From positions 1 through 46,057 of the forward strand of contig JAGFJO010000025.1 of the NCBI GenBank assembly GCA_024102635.1: a DNA stretch of 46,057 nt. Reading direction: 5' to 3'. The notes below the pieces were generated by a model. It had not been told where the DNA came from, did not search any database, and saw only the letters and a list, made by a program, of their open reading frames with translations. The stretch comes from Deltaproteobacteria bacterium (lineage in GTDB: Bacteria > Bdellovibrionota_C > UBA2361 > JAGFJO01). Positions 16,997-24,459 of this stretch are shown piece by piece. Within the stretch, counting starts at the first letter, position 1, and each line of letters starts with the position of its first letter. Position numbers and translations under genes: made by a program.

Positions 16997-17350
16997 CTAT
17001 GCCTTCTCCCAAATATCACCGCTTTCGATTTTTGCAACGAGCACTTTGAAGCTCTCTATTTCGCGCTCAAGGGCTTCGATAAACTTCGGGAGTTCTTCAG
17101 CGCGATTTTCACGTGAGGCATGCTCCAATGCGGCTGCCTGGATTGAAGCAGACTCCGCACCAAGATTCAGGAGAGCGCCTTTAACATAGTGAGCAGCCGC
17201 TCTTACCTTTTCAAGTTGCCCCTCATGCAAGGCGGACTTCATTTCTTCAGCGCGCGGACCGTACTGTTCAAAAAAAATTCCACACAGCTCCAAAAAGAAT
17301 CTTTTGTCGCCGTCGAAACGCTGCTTTACAGATGGAGTATCAAATTGCAA
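16997..17350 (-). CDS. Stand-alone HPt (histidine phosphotransfer) domain protein
   Basis: A 117-residue all-helical protein consisting of a single HPt domain. The phosphorylatable histidine is His54 in AAAHYVKGALLNLGA (52-66), which matches the AHxLKG-xxxxx-GA signature. An acidic second helix bundle follows (LEHASRENRAEELPKFIEALEREIE). Such proteins relay phosphate between hybrid kinases and response regulators. No kinase or regulator lies next to it, so the partners are unknown. The start is TTG at 17350, preceded by AAGGAG at ideal spacing, and no in-frame ATG is available earlier. Confidence 0.88.
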   Translation of the reverse strand: MQFDTPSVKQRFDGDKRFFLELCGIFFEQYGPRAEEMKSALHEGQLEKVRAAAHYVKGALLNLGAESASIQAAALEHASRENRAEELPKFIEALEREIESFKVLVAKIESGDIWEKA

Positions 17351-17459
17351 ATGAATCTCCTTACTTCAACGCTTATACATTACTTTCTCGCCATTATTAT
17401 TACAAACTACAATGCCCCCTAGAAGCGCCTTTGCCCAGTGTCACCCTTAAAACCTCCCC

Positions 17460-17465
17460 TATAAT
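17460..17465 (+). promoter_or_regulatory. Consensus -10 box TATAAT before the methyltransferase gene
   Basis: A perfect TATAAT hexamer 75 bases before the preferred ATG. No good -35 lies at 16-18 bases, so the promoter is tentative. If used, the leader would include the hairpin at 17484-17516. Confidence 0.4.
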
Positions 17466-17483
17466 ATAGAATTAATAGCTCTA

Positions 17484-17516
17484 TTGAGAGCCGGTATAGA
17501 CCACGGGGGCTCTCAA
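17484..17516 (+). promoter_or_regulatory. Hairpin in the methyltransferase leader
   Basis: TTGAGAGCC (17484-17492) pairs perfectly with GGCTCTCAA (17508-17516). It begins on the alternative TTG start, so it argues for initiation at the later ATG (17535), 18 bases beyond the stem. Confidence 0.5.
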
Positions 17517-17534
17517 CGCTATTATAACCGGCTT

Positions 17535-18266
17535 ATGAATGACTGCGTTGTAGAGGGCCTAGAATTTGCCGATGTTGAAACGGCCTCTGATTCCTATGCC
17601 GCCCGATTTTCAGGAGAGATTGGGGCATGGTTGTTGTCAGTGCAAAGCGCAGGGCTAAATCACCTATTGAAAGATCTCCCCACCGCTACAGTGCTGGATG
17701 TAGCAGGAGGTCACGGGCACGTCGCTCGCGCTTTATCATCCAGCTATGAAGTAACTGTTCTCGGAAGCTCGCACAGCTGTGACCTGCAAATAAAGGATTT
17801 AGTTCAAGACTGCCGTTGTAAATTCGAAATCGGCAGTGTCGAAACACTTCCCTTTCCGGACAAATCATTTGATGTCGTGACCTGCTTCAGATATCTCTCG
17901 CATACGAACAACTGGGAAAAGACGATCTCGGAACTGGTAAGAGTCGCGCGAAAGCGAGTGATCGTGGACTATCCAGTCACTGATAGCCTCAATTGCCTTA
18001 ATCCTCTCCTCTTTAAAGTCAAGCGGCGCTTGGAAGGTAACACCCGGCGTTTTATCGTCTTTAGGAGAGCTCAGATCGAGCAGGCCTTTAAAAATAATAA
18101 TTTCGCCCTCAAAGAATCTGTGCGGCAGTTTTTTCTCCCGATGGCCCTTCATAGAACTCTCCGCCAGGCTAAGCTTTCTTCCCGCCTGGAAGGTGGGTTT
18201 AAAAGGCTGGGGTGTACCGCTCTCTTGGGCTCTCCCGTAATCTCCGCCTTCGTCCCTGCGTCGTAA
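17535..18266 (+). CDS. Class I SAM-dependent methyltransferase
   Basis: A 243-residue protein with the Methyltransf_11 pattern. Motif I is VLDVAGGHGHVA (about 52-63), then FEIGSVETLPFPDKSFDVVTCFR, which holds the acidic post-motif and the hydrophobic strand 4, typical of small-molecule or lipid methyltransferases of the UbiE/BioC sort. The C-terminal half is basic and hydrophobic (RQFFLPMALHRTLRQAK). Substrate unknown. The frame is open back to a TTG at 17484, but that codon lies inside a hairpin. Neither start has a Shine-Dalgarno. It is divergent from the HPt gene and stands alone. Confidence 0.82.
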   Translation: MNDCVVEGLEFADVETASDSYAARFSGEIGAWLLSVQSAGLNHLLKDLPTATVLDVAGGHGHVARALSSSYEVTVLGSSHSCDLQIKDLVQDCRCKFEIGSVETLPFPDKSFDVVTCFRYLSHTNNWEKTISELVRVARKRVIVDYPVTDSLNCLNPLLFKVKRRLEGNTRRFIVFRRAQIEQAFKNNNFALKESVRQFFLPMALHRTLRQAKLSSRLEGGFKRLGCTALLGSPVISAFVPAS

Positions 18267-18384
18267 TAATAGACAGCTGCGCGTGCCGGCGCTTCAACCC
18301 GCTTCCAAATCACCCACGATAGCCAAGAACTATCAGTATGTTAGCCATGGCAAGAAGATTGCATTTTTAAGCATAAAGTCGGGA

Positions 18385-18461
18385 AAAATCATGAAGCAAC
18401 CCATGGTTTTATTACGATCAGGGGTAGGACGACATAAACGTCCCATCGAAGATGGGTTGTT
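18385..18461 (+). promoter_or_regulatory. Leader with mutually exclusive RNA pairings upstream of the 18488 gene
   Basis: Stem A: AAAATCATG (18385-18393) with CATGGTTTT (18402-18410), nine pairs including one G-U. Stem B: GGACG (18427-18431) with CGTCC (18439-18443). Stem C: CCCATC (18442-18447), GAA turn, GATGGG (18451-18456). Alternative D: CAACCCAT (18397-18404) pairs with ATGGGTTG (18452-18459) and would open both A and C. The arrangement is switch-like and ends 27 bases before the ATG. No known riboswitch class is recognised. Confidence 0.4.
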
Positions 18462-18487
18462 AACAGTGGAATAATTGTGGTCGCTTT

Positions 18488-18907
18488 ATGACGGACAACG
18501 GAGAATTTACAACCTCTTTTTCTTGCCTGCAGCTACAAATGCGCACGCTCTTCGACTCGGTTGGAGGAGATAAAATACTCCCCCTGCTAGATCGGATGGC
18601 GCAGCTGAATGAGAAGGAGAAAGAAGTTGTCATTGAGGTTTTTTATAAAGCCCTCGAGCAAGTGCTCTCAGGCATGCACAGGCTTATGTCTGCCGGCGAG
18701 CAACAGAGAAAGCAGCTTGAGGACTCCTTATACCGCGAAATTGTACGGGCTATGAATGACGCCTCAAGCGACAAAGACTCCCCCACCCGCCGTCTTGAAG
18801 TAGTAAGCGGAGGAAGAAGGAGTGAGACTCCATCTTCGGGGGTGCTTGATTTTAGAAAGGCCCGTAAACGGAAAAGAAGCGGTCATCACCGCCCGGTTCT
18901 GAATTAG
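18488..18907 (+). CDS. Hypothetical helical protein with basic tail
   Basis: A 139-residue protein I do not recognise. The first 85 residues look alpha-helical and acidic-neutral (LLDRMAQLNEKEKEVVIEVFYKALEQVL, then GEQQRKQLEDSLYREIVRAM). The last 50 are low-complexity and strongly basic (RRLEVVSGGRR, RKARKRKRSGHH), which suggests nucleic-acid or membrane-surface contact. No signal peptide. ATG 18488 lacks a clear ribosome site but follows a highly structured leader, which may control access to it. The next gene, 256 bases on, also encodes a charged helical protein, but no sequence relationship between them is obvious. Confidence 0.65.
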   Translation: MTDNGEFTTSFSCLQLQMRTLFDSVGGDKILPLLDRMAQLNEKEKEVVIEVFYKALEQVLSGMHRLMSAGEQQRKQLEDSLYREIVRAMNDASSDKDSPTRRLEVVSGGRRSETPSSGVLDFRKARKRKRSGHHRPVLN

Positions 18908-19046
18908 ATGCGCAAATAGCTAATCTCTAAGGGCTCTATTCCCTCCTATAGCGCTGCGAATATTTATTGATTTTCAGTAGCGCCGGATCATAAAGATTCC
19001 TATATCCCGGCCGAAACTACTCATTGGAAGGTGATTGTGCCCATAA

Positions 19047-19131
19047 CGAGCCGTTGCGCTCGGAGAATGCAAACGGAGAAAGGTTTGCCGCATCCGGATA
19101 ATCTAGTCTGCGCTAGCCGGATAGTGCGGCA
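19047..19131 (+). promoter_or_regulatory. Structured leader upstream of the coiled-coil protein gene
   Basis: The main hairpin is TGCCGCATCCGG (19086-19097) against CCGGA (19117-19121) and TGCGGCA (19125-19131), 12 pairs with one 3-base bulge. A smaller hairpin CGAGC/GCTCG lies at 19047-19062. The end of the structure is 33 bases before ATG 19164, which has its own accessible AGGGAG. Function unknown. Confidence 0.4.
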
Positions 19132-19163
19132 GATCTACAAACATCCATTGAGGGAGATTCACC

Positions 19164-19988
19164 ATGGCAGGAGAAGTAGAGAAAGCAGGTAGAGGATTTT
19201 TAACTGCGGCCGGCGAAGTCAAAGATAAGAGAACGCTGGCAACCGAAGAGGCCAAATCCAGAAAAAGCAGAAGCCCCGCCTCATCCGACACAATCAAGAA
19301 TTCCCAGGACAGTTCGAGACCAGATTTCAGTGAGAGCTCGGTGCGCGGTGCGTTTAGATCTGTGCGCAACCGCTTTAACGAAGAGGCAAATTCGTTCGCC
19401 AATGTTGTTAATGAGAGCGACGAGAGCCTGCGCAAAGCCGAGGAAAACGTCAAAGCACAGCTGGAAACGGCGCGCGGACTAAAATCAGCCCTTGATAGCG
19501 GAGACGCGCAGACAGCGGCCGAAAAGCGTGAAGAATTGGAAAAACTTCAGCGCGAGCGAGATCAGCTAGCGCGGCAGATTGAGCAGGACAATGGGCGCCG
19601 TGCCGCCGACCGCAGCAAGACCTTTTCACTAGGCAGCGAGCAAAAAGGACAAGTTTCAGTCGAAAAGGTTAATTTTCAGGAGTCTGATCGCAGCCGGGAC
19701 TTGGAGTCAAAGGACAGTATAAATCAGCTGATTCAGGACCTCAAGAGTGAGCGTGAAGGCATCAAAGCTCAAAGAGAGGGGATCAAAGCGGTTAGGAAAG
19801 AGGTCAAAACGATTGTAAAGCAAGCCAGAGACGAAATAGAGAGAATTGAAAATGCGACGTTGAACTCTGTAGGTGAGGCTCAAAAGACCGCATTAAGCGT
19901 GGCCTCACAGATAGTTCAGGCCGGAGCTCAGGCCAGCGTTGTATCGAATGTAGACGAATCTGTAGTGAGATCCCTTACAGAAGCGTAA
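19164..19988 (+). CDS. Coiled-coil protein, unknown function
   Basis: A 274-residue, highly charged protein dominated by heptad-like helices: about 85-145 (SLRKAEENVKAQLETARGL, then AAEKREELEKLQRERDQLARQIEQD) and 180-240 (SINQLIQDLKSEREGIKAQ, with the imperfect repeat EGIKAQR/EGIKAVR). The N-terminal 60 residues and the segment 145-180 are polar and probably disordered. The C-terminus is Ala/Val/Ser-rich (TALSVASQIVQAGAQASVVSNVDESVV), reminiscent of short secreted or appendage-associated proteins. No signal peptide. Strong AGGGAG ribosome site seven bases before the ATG, so it may be well expressed. No family recognised. It could be a structural or filament-forming protein (inference). Confidence 0.78.
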   Translation: MAGEVEKAGRGFLTAAGEVKDKRTLATEEAKSRKSRSPASSDTIKNSQDSSRPDFSESSVRGAFRSVRNRFNEEANSFANVVNESDESLRKAEENVKAQLETARGLKSALDSGDAQTAAEKREELEKLQRERDQLARQIEQDNGRRAADRSKTFSLGSEQKGQVSVEKVNFQESDRSRDLESKDSINQLIQDLKSEREGIKAQREGIKAVRKEVKTIVKQARDEIERIENATLNSVGEAQKTALSVASQIVQAGAQASVVSNVDESVVRSLTEA

Positions 19989-19998
19989 GGCTCCCGCT

Positions 19999-20026
19999 GC
20001 CGGCTCTCCGATTAAAGAGGGCCGGC
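19999..20026 (+). terminator. Probable terminator hairpin after the coiled-coil gene
   Basis: GCCGGCTCTC (19999-20008) pairs with GAGGGCCGGC (20017-20026) with one G-U, 8-base loop, 10 bases after the stop. No T-run follows, so efficiency is uncertain. Confidence 0.5.
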
Positions 20027-20268
20027 CCAAAAATCATTGCTCTATAGAGAACAAATCCTGACGAAGCATCGCAAGCGAGGCAACCCAAGACCTTACGTCG
20101 GTACGTCGCATGGCTGCCGAGCGAGGCGTAAAGAAGTATGGGGAAGTTTTCTAACGACTATCAAATTATTTGTTTGTTGCTCACGTAATCCAGGTTATAG
20201 ACCTCAATGGAGGCTTTGCGCCATCCTTTCTACTGCGAACTGCAAATCGAACCCGGCAGGAGGTCGTT

Positions 20269-20685
20269 ATGATTTATCAGGAGAGCATTAAACTGAATAC
20301 AACACGCTCAGGTGAGATGAGCGACCTAACGGCGGACGTTCAGGAGATTGTGTCGAAAAGCGGCGTATCTACCGGCCTTGCCCATGTATTTAACGTCGGA
20401 AGTACCGGTGCGATCGGGACCATCGAGTATGAACCAGGCCTACTCGGAGACCTTCCCGAAATGCTTGAAAAGATCGCTCCGCCTAGCCGGGAGTATGGAC
20501 ACGAGAAGACCTGGCACGATGGGAATGGGCATTCGCACCTTCAAGCGACGCTGCTTGGGCCGGGAGTTACTTTGCCCATTCAATCGGGAAGACTTGCGCT
20601 CGGAACTTGGCAGCAGATCTTTCATCTTGAATGCGATATCAAAGCACGCAAGCGCGAGATCGTCGTAACGGTACAGGGAAACTAA
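20269..20685 (+). CDS. YjbQ/UPF0047 family protein
   Basis: A small beta-barrel protein of the YjbQ family, annotated elsewhere as a secondary thiamine-phosphate synthase because overexpression rescues thiamine mutants; its true role is unsettled. The signature runs EKTWHDGNGHSHLQATLLGP then LALGTWQQIF, with the conserved Asp, Gly, His residues of the putative active site. At 138 residues it has standard length. The frame extends upstream to 20170, but ATG 20269 follows a strong AGGAGG and starts exactly at the family N-terminus. The 242-base gap upstream contains no gene I can support. Convergent with the formyltransferase. Confidence 0.93.
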   Translation: MIYQESIKLNTTRSGEMSDLTADVQEIVSKSGVSTGLAHVFNVGSTGAIGTIEYEPGLLGDLPEMLEKIAPPSREYGHEKTWHDGNGHSHLQATLLGPGVTLPIQSGRLALGTWQQIFHLECDIKARKREIVVTVQGN

Positions 20686-20733
20686 GCGAATAGTAAGAAC
20701 TACACTATTTCAGTAACTGCAATCGAAAATGCG

Positions 20734-21534
20734 TCATTGATATTTAACCGACTCAATGAAGTCTTTCCAAGTGAAGAGCTTGATACCTTTCTCCTTCAAA
20801 GCTTTAATGTCCTTATTCTGGGGAAAGGATCTGTAGACACTCTCGCCAGTAGGCGGGCGGCCTTGGATGCTCTTTGCACTAATTCGGTCGACAAGCTGCC
20901 TAATAAGATCATGGAACTGAATCTGGGTGACAAAGTTCAAGTGGTGTACAGAACGGATGTCTGAAATAGAGAACTCTTTTTCGGCAAAGATGTTACCGGT
21001 GTCGACTGCCTTCTCCATTCTATGAATGGTAGCAGTACTAGAAGCAGCTCCCTCCAAAAGAAGCCAAAAGTGGTTTGCCACTCCCCGATGGCTGGGTAAC
21101 TTAGCACCGTGCAGATTGAAACAGCCGATCCTTGGCAGCTCCAGGATCTCTTCCCTTAATAGGGAAGGAGCCACGTTTATTATCATGTCAACCTGTAGCG
21201 ACCGAAGGAATTCTAACGTTTCAGCATCGTTTGGATCGGCAAATCGGCGGTATCGAATTCCCAACTTTTTTGCCAGTCGAGCCGGGGTAGGCCTGCCGAA
21301 CATTACCCGGGCCGCAGAATAAATCCAAGTTTCAAGAACTTTGTAAAACAACTGAGCAACCGCTATTTGCCTGCATTTACTTAAAATGCCGCCACCCTTT
21401 TGTCCCTTTCCAAAACCTTTTGGAACATTAGGAAAAATAAGAATGGCTTCCACCGAGCGAGGTGATTCCACAATAAATCGCTGAATTGAAACTATTCCGG
21501 TCATACTATTTGTGGTTAAAAAGACAATCTTCAT
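20734..21534 (-). CDS. Formyltransferase of the methionyl-tRNA/sugar N-formyltransferase superfamily
   Basis: A 266-residue enzyme using N10-formyltetrahydrofolate. The catalytic triad is visible: Asn and His in FNLHGAKLPSHRG and Asp in KAVDTGNIFAEKE. Compared with Fmt it has a 40-residue basic-hydrophobic insertion after the first strand (GFGKGQKGGGILSKC...) and lacks the Fmt C-terminal tRNA-binding domain, so a small-molecule amine such as an amino sugar is more likely than tRNA (inference). Its ATG overlaps the upstream oxidoreductase stop as ATGA, and it is the last gene of the four-gene minus-strand cassette. It would formylate the amine installed by the neighbouring aminotransferase. 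Confidence 0.85.
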   Translation of the reverse strand: MKIVFLTTNSMTGIVSIQRFIVESPRSVEAILIFPNVPKGFGKGQKGGGILSKCRQIAVAQLFYKVLETWIYSAARVMFGRPTPARLAKKLGIRYRRFADPNDAETLEFLRSLQVDMIINVAPSLLREEILELPRIGCFNLHGAKLPSHRGVANHFWLLLEGAASSTATIHRMEKAVDTGNIFAEKEFSISDIRSVHHLNFVTQIQFHDLIRQLVDRISAKSIQGRPPTGESVYRSFPQNKDIKALKEKGIKLFTWKDFIESVKYQ

Positions 21535-23114
21535 GATGATGGCACCTCTAGGGCAATTCTATGGGCGTTCGCCATTAGGGAATACGTAATCGGGGACGAG
21601 GGGAGGCTAGGGAGCACAGACGCGTCTACTATGTGAACATTCTGCGTTCCATAGAGCCGGCCTAACCTATCCGTTTGCAGCTCACCAGGACTCCGCTTCA
21701 TAGGGAAAGTACCGCCAATGTGACTTCCTTGACCGGGAACAGATACAATTAGTTGAGGGAACACGGGAAGAGCGCGTAATTGCCGTGCAGCTAGAAATAG
21801 TCTCCAAACACTATTCCGAATTAGTCTCCGGCTTTCCGGAATATCCTTTCCGCAAACTCTCAGAGGCCTCTCTCCTCTTTGCAAAACTGCGGATATTTTT
21901 GGCGAATGACTTGAGTGCAGATAGCCTTGTGTGACCAACAACCTGCCTAGCAGATGACGAGAAATAAATCTCTTGAATAGTGAATAAAAAGGACGAAGCG
22001 TGTTTTTCACCCCGCACTCAAGGGCCTTACTATACGAAGATAGTTGCAGGTGCACCGTACGGGTAGAATCCCCCTGCTCTCTAAGTTGAAGGAAAAGCTG
22101 GCACAGCGCTTGCAGACTCGACGCATTGCCATATGCGTTTACGTTCGAGAAACTTAACAGTGGGAGCACAAAGTGTTGATTGGTCAAAATTTGGACCTCT
22201 CTACCATAAAGATTAAGTGAACGGAGTACTATTTGAACAGTTGAGCCGGTTCCGCATGCCAGCATAAGTTTGGAACCGGTAAAGCTAAGCCTCTCGCCGC
22301 TAGGCACAGCCGTCGCCATTACTCGTACCAGATTGGACTCTTCCTGGAATTCTTCGACTTTTACATTCGGCCGATACGAGAAATTATCGAACTTGGCTAG
22401 CTCACTAAGTAGCCAGCTCGAAACGAAGATGAGATCGTGAGGGCACCCTTGCAAACACATCCCGCACTTAATACAACCTGCGCCCTCACCTTTTTGGTCT
22501 TTCCGAGCCATGAGACGCGAGGCTCCAAAAACGAGTCCCTGGCGCTCCAATTCTTGGCGGGACCGCTCAAGATTGGCTAGCAACTTAGCAGCCTGCTCGG
22601 ATAGTTCAATCGGGTCATAATCCTCGGCATACATCGGGTAAATGCTCGAGAACGGATCCATCATCCCTGTGAAAGGGACGAGCTTGGCGATAGCTTTATA
22701 GTGGGGTGCTAAGTCACCAATGTCTAGCGGCCAGTCCGTCAGATCCTCACAAGTATATGGCAAGCTTGCCGCACCCCACACGTTGCTTAGACCGCCACAT
22801 GCATAACTGGTGTTCAAAATTGCTGACTTATCCGGGCAGTCAATGGACTCCTCAGCCTGTGCATAAGGGAAATTCGAGCCGAACAGAAGGCGCTTAGGAA
22901 GATGCCCCGGTGTGATAGTGCGGAACCACTCGGTACTTTCAACGAAGTTGCGGTCCCAAAGCGCCGGCTCACTCTGCTTGAGCTGACATACAGATTGCTG
23001 AATCTCCGGCTCTAGCCCGAGGCCGACATCCAGAAGCGTCACGGGGAACCCCCGTCTAACTAGCCCATACGCTACGGCAATTCCACTTGGACCCGAACCA
23101 ACAACAATGACCAC
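21531..23114 (-). CDS. GMC-type FAD oxidoreductase with embedded 4Fe-4S motif
   Basis: A 527-residue flavoprotein. The N-terminal Rossmann motif VVGSGPSG (residues 4-11) binds FAD. The C-terminal GMC half has HIGGTFPM and VHIVDASVLPSLP, the family His/Asp signatures. Unusually for GMC enzymes, residues 214-224 read CIKCGMCLQGC (C-x2-C-x2-C-x3-C followed by Pro), a ferredoxin-type cluster motif, suggesting electrons leave through an iron-sulfur centre rather than to oxygen. The start is GTG 23114, directly at the FAD motif, 14 bases after the aminotransferase stop. It would oxidise an alcohol to a ketone or aldehyde. In this cassette that is probably the step before transamination (inference). 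Confidence 0.85.
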   Translation of the reverse strand: MVIVVGSGPSGIAVAYGLVRRGFPVTLLDVGLGLEPEIQQSVCQLKQSEPALWDRNFVESTEWFRTITPGHLPKRLLFGSNFPYAQAEESIDCPDKSAILNTSYACGGLSNVWGAASLPYTCEDLTDWPLDIGDLAPHYKAIAKLVPFTGMMDPFSSIYPMYAEDYDPIELSEQAAKLLANLERSRQELERQGLVFGASRLMARKDQKGEGAGCIKCGMCLQGCPHDLIFVSSWLLSELAKFDNFSYRPNVKVEEFQEESNLVRVMATAVPSGERLSFTGSKLMLACGTGSTVQIVLRSLNLYGREVQILTNQHFVLPLLSFSNVNAYGNASSLQALCQLFLQLREQGDSTRTVHLQLSSYSKALECGVKNTLRPFYSLFKRFISRHLLGRLLVTQGYLHSSHSPKISAVLQRGERPLRVCGKDIPESRRLIRNSVWRLFLAARQLRALPVFPQLIVSVPGQGSHIGGTFPMKRSPGELQTDRLGRLYGTQNVHIVDASVLPSLPSSPITYSLMANAHRIALEVPSS

Positions 23115-23128
23115 AAGAATGCTATACG

Positions 23129-24400
23129 CTAATTATTTTCACTATGAACTTCAAAAAACTCCCGAATCAATGCAACATTTCTTTCTGCCTGCTGCAACGG
23201 GTAAGTCGGATAGACCGGCAGGAAAATCACTGATTGCGAAACGTCGCTGGCATTGGGGCAATCCCCTTGAAATTCGCTGAATATCGCCAACTCAGCGCTG
23301 TTGCGATAGTGGCCGTACACAAAATCCGCGCCATTTGCTAAGCAATACCGCATGAGTTGCAGTCTATTCCTTGTTTGTATTGGGAAATAAGTGTAGCTAT
23401 GGCTACCATCAAGCCGGACCGGGGGCAAGGTTACTTCCTTCAATCCTGACAGGCCCTCAAGATATACTCGGGCCAGTGCAAATCTTTTCTCTGCGTCTTT
23501 CTGATAGTTGGGGAGTTGTTGCATCAGAAGCCGTCCCTGGGTTTGAATCATCAATCGGCGATAATGATCAGGTAGCGTCTTACGCAAAACCGGCTTATAG
23601 TCAACTACGGTAAGCTTGTTGATGAAATCTATGCCATGTAAGAAGCCAGCCCTGAATAGCCAGAAGGTGAACATACAGAATGCTGGCCTCCAGGTGACAA
23701 CATCCATGACCGCACCGTTCAACACCCGCTTTAACATTTCCATCCGCGAAAGTTTAGGGTACTGACTAAGCGTCTCTCTAAGCCATTCGAAGAACTGGGT
23801 ATCCGGCGTTAATACCATACCCCCAACAAATGAGTTCATATTCTTGTAGGCGCCGAAGCTATAAATTCCGGCATTGCCAAATGCGCCGACAAAAGTGCCG
23901 TCAACCTTAGTTCCGAAGGATTGAGCGGCATCCTCTATCAAAGCAACACCCCTGCGATGGCAAAGCTCCCGAATGGCCGTAATATCACAAGCAAGCCCGT
24001 GGAGGTGAGTAACCAGCACCGCTCCACATTCATCCGAGAGCAGCCGCGCCACCTCGCCAACTGAGATATTGCAAGTCTCCTTGTCGACGTCAGCAAATAC
24101 TGGCCGCCCTCCTGCGCATATCACCATATTGATGACATCAACGATGGTATAAGGAGAAAGGATTACTCTCTGTCCCGGCTTGATGTAATACTTCAGTGCT
24201 AAATATATCCCCACTCTCGCCATCGGAACACAAACGGCATGCTTGACTCCGGTCATTTCCTCTATCTGTTCCCGGAACTTTTCTAGAGCATCTCCAGAAT
24301 CGAAGCTGCCACTTACAAGATCCCAAATGACCTGCTGGTACATGGCACTAGTTGTGTACAGTCTGAATCGAGAGAATGGGAGTCTTGGTAGCATCGGCAT
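23129..24400 (-). CDS. DegT/DnrJ/EryC1/StrS-family PLP aminotransferase
   Basis: A 423-residue pyridoxal-phosphate enzyme of the sugar aminotransferase family. Asp157 in EDAAQSFG contacts the PLP nitrogen and Lys186 in SFGAYKNMNSFVGG is the Schiff-base lysine. The fold begins with the LSPYTIVDVINMVICAGGRPVFADVD block typical of the family. The region 205-290 is longer and more hydrophobic than in common DegT enzymes (AFCMFTFWLFRAGFLHGID), hinting at membrane association or a lipid-linked substrate (inference). ATG 24400 has a poor ribosome site. It lies between the membrane protein and the oxidoreductase in the cassette. Confidence 0.88.
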   Translation of the reverse strand: MPMLPRLPFSRFRLYTTSAMYQQVIWDLVSGSFDSGDALEKFREQIEEMTGVKHAVCVPMARVGIYLALKYYIKPGQRVILSPYTIVDVINMVICAGGRPVFADVDKETCNISVGEVARLLSDECGAVLVTHLHGLACDITAIRELCHRRGVALIEDAAQSFGTKVDGTFVGAFGNAGIYSFGAYKNMNSFVGGMVLTPDTQFFEWLRETLSQYPKLSRMEMLKRVLNGAVMDVVTWRPAFCMFTFWLFRAGFLHGIDFINKLTVVDYKPVLRKTLPDHYRRLMIQTQGRLLMQQLPNYQKDAEKRFALARVYLEGLSGLKEVTLPPVRLDGSHSYTYFPIQTRNRLQLMRYCLANGADFVYGHYRNSAELAIFSEFQGDCPNASDVSQSVIFLPVYPTYPLQQAERNVALIREFFEVHSENN

Positions 24401-24459
24401 GTTAATGATTATTTGCGAAAATGAATTGATTCTAGCTCGTTGCTAACTTGACGAAAAGT

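Noticed and set aside
18283..18474. 63-codon plus-strand frame before the 18488 gene
   Set aside because: No ribosome site at its start, composition unlike its neighbours, and the interval is better explained by strong RNA hairpins. A 27-codon internal version with a weak GGGA site cannot be fully excluded as a leader peptide.
20027..20268. Possible thiamine (TPP) riboswitch before the YjbQ-family gene
   Set aside because: None of the conserved TPP riboswitch strings (CTGAGA core, ACCTGATC-like segment) is present in the 242-base gap, despite the thiamine-related family name.
20037..20291. 84-codon plus-strand frame overlapping the YjbQ start
   Set aside because: Arg/Cys-rich random-looking product in a different frame; YjbQ has a clear start and ribosome site inside it.
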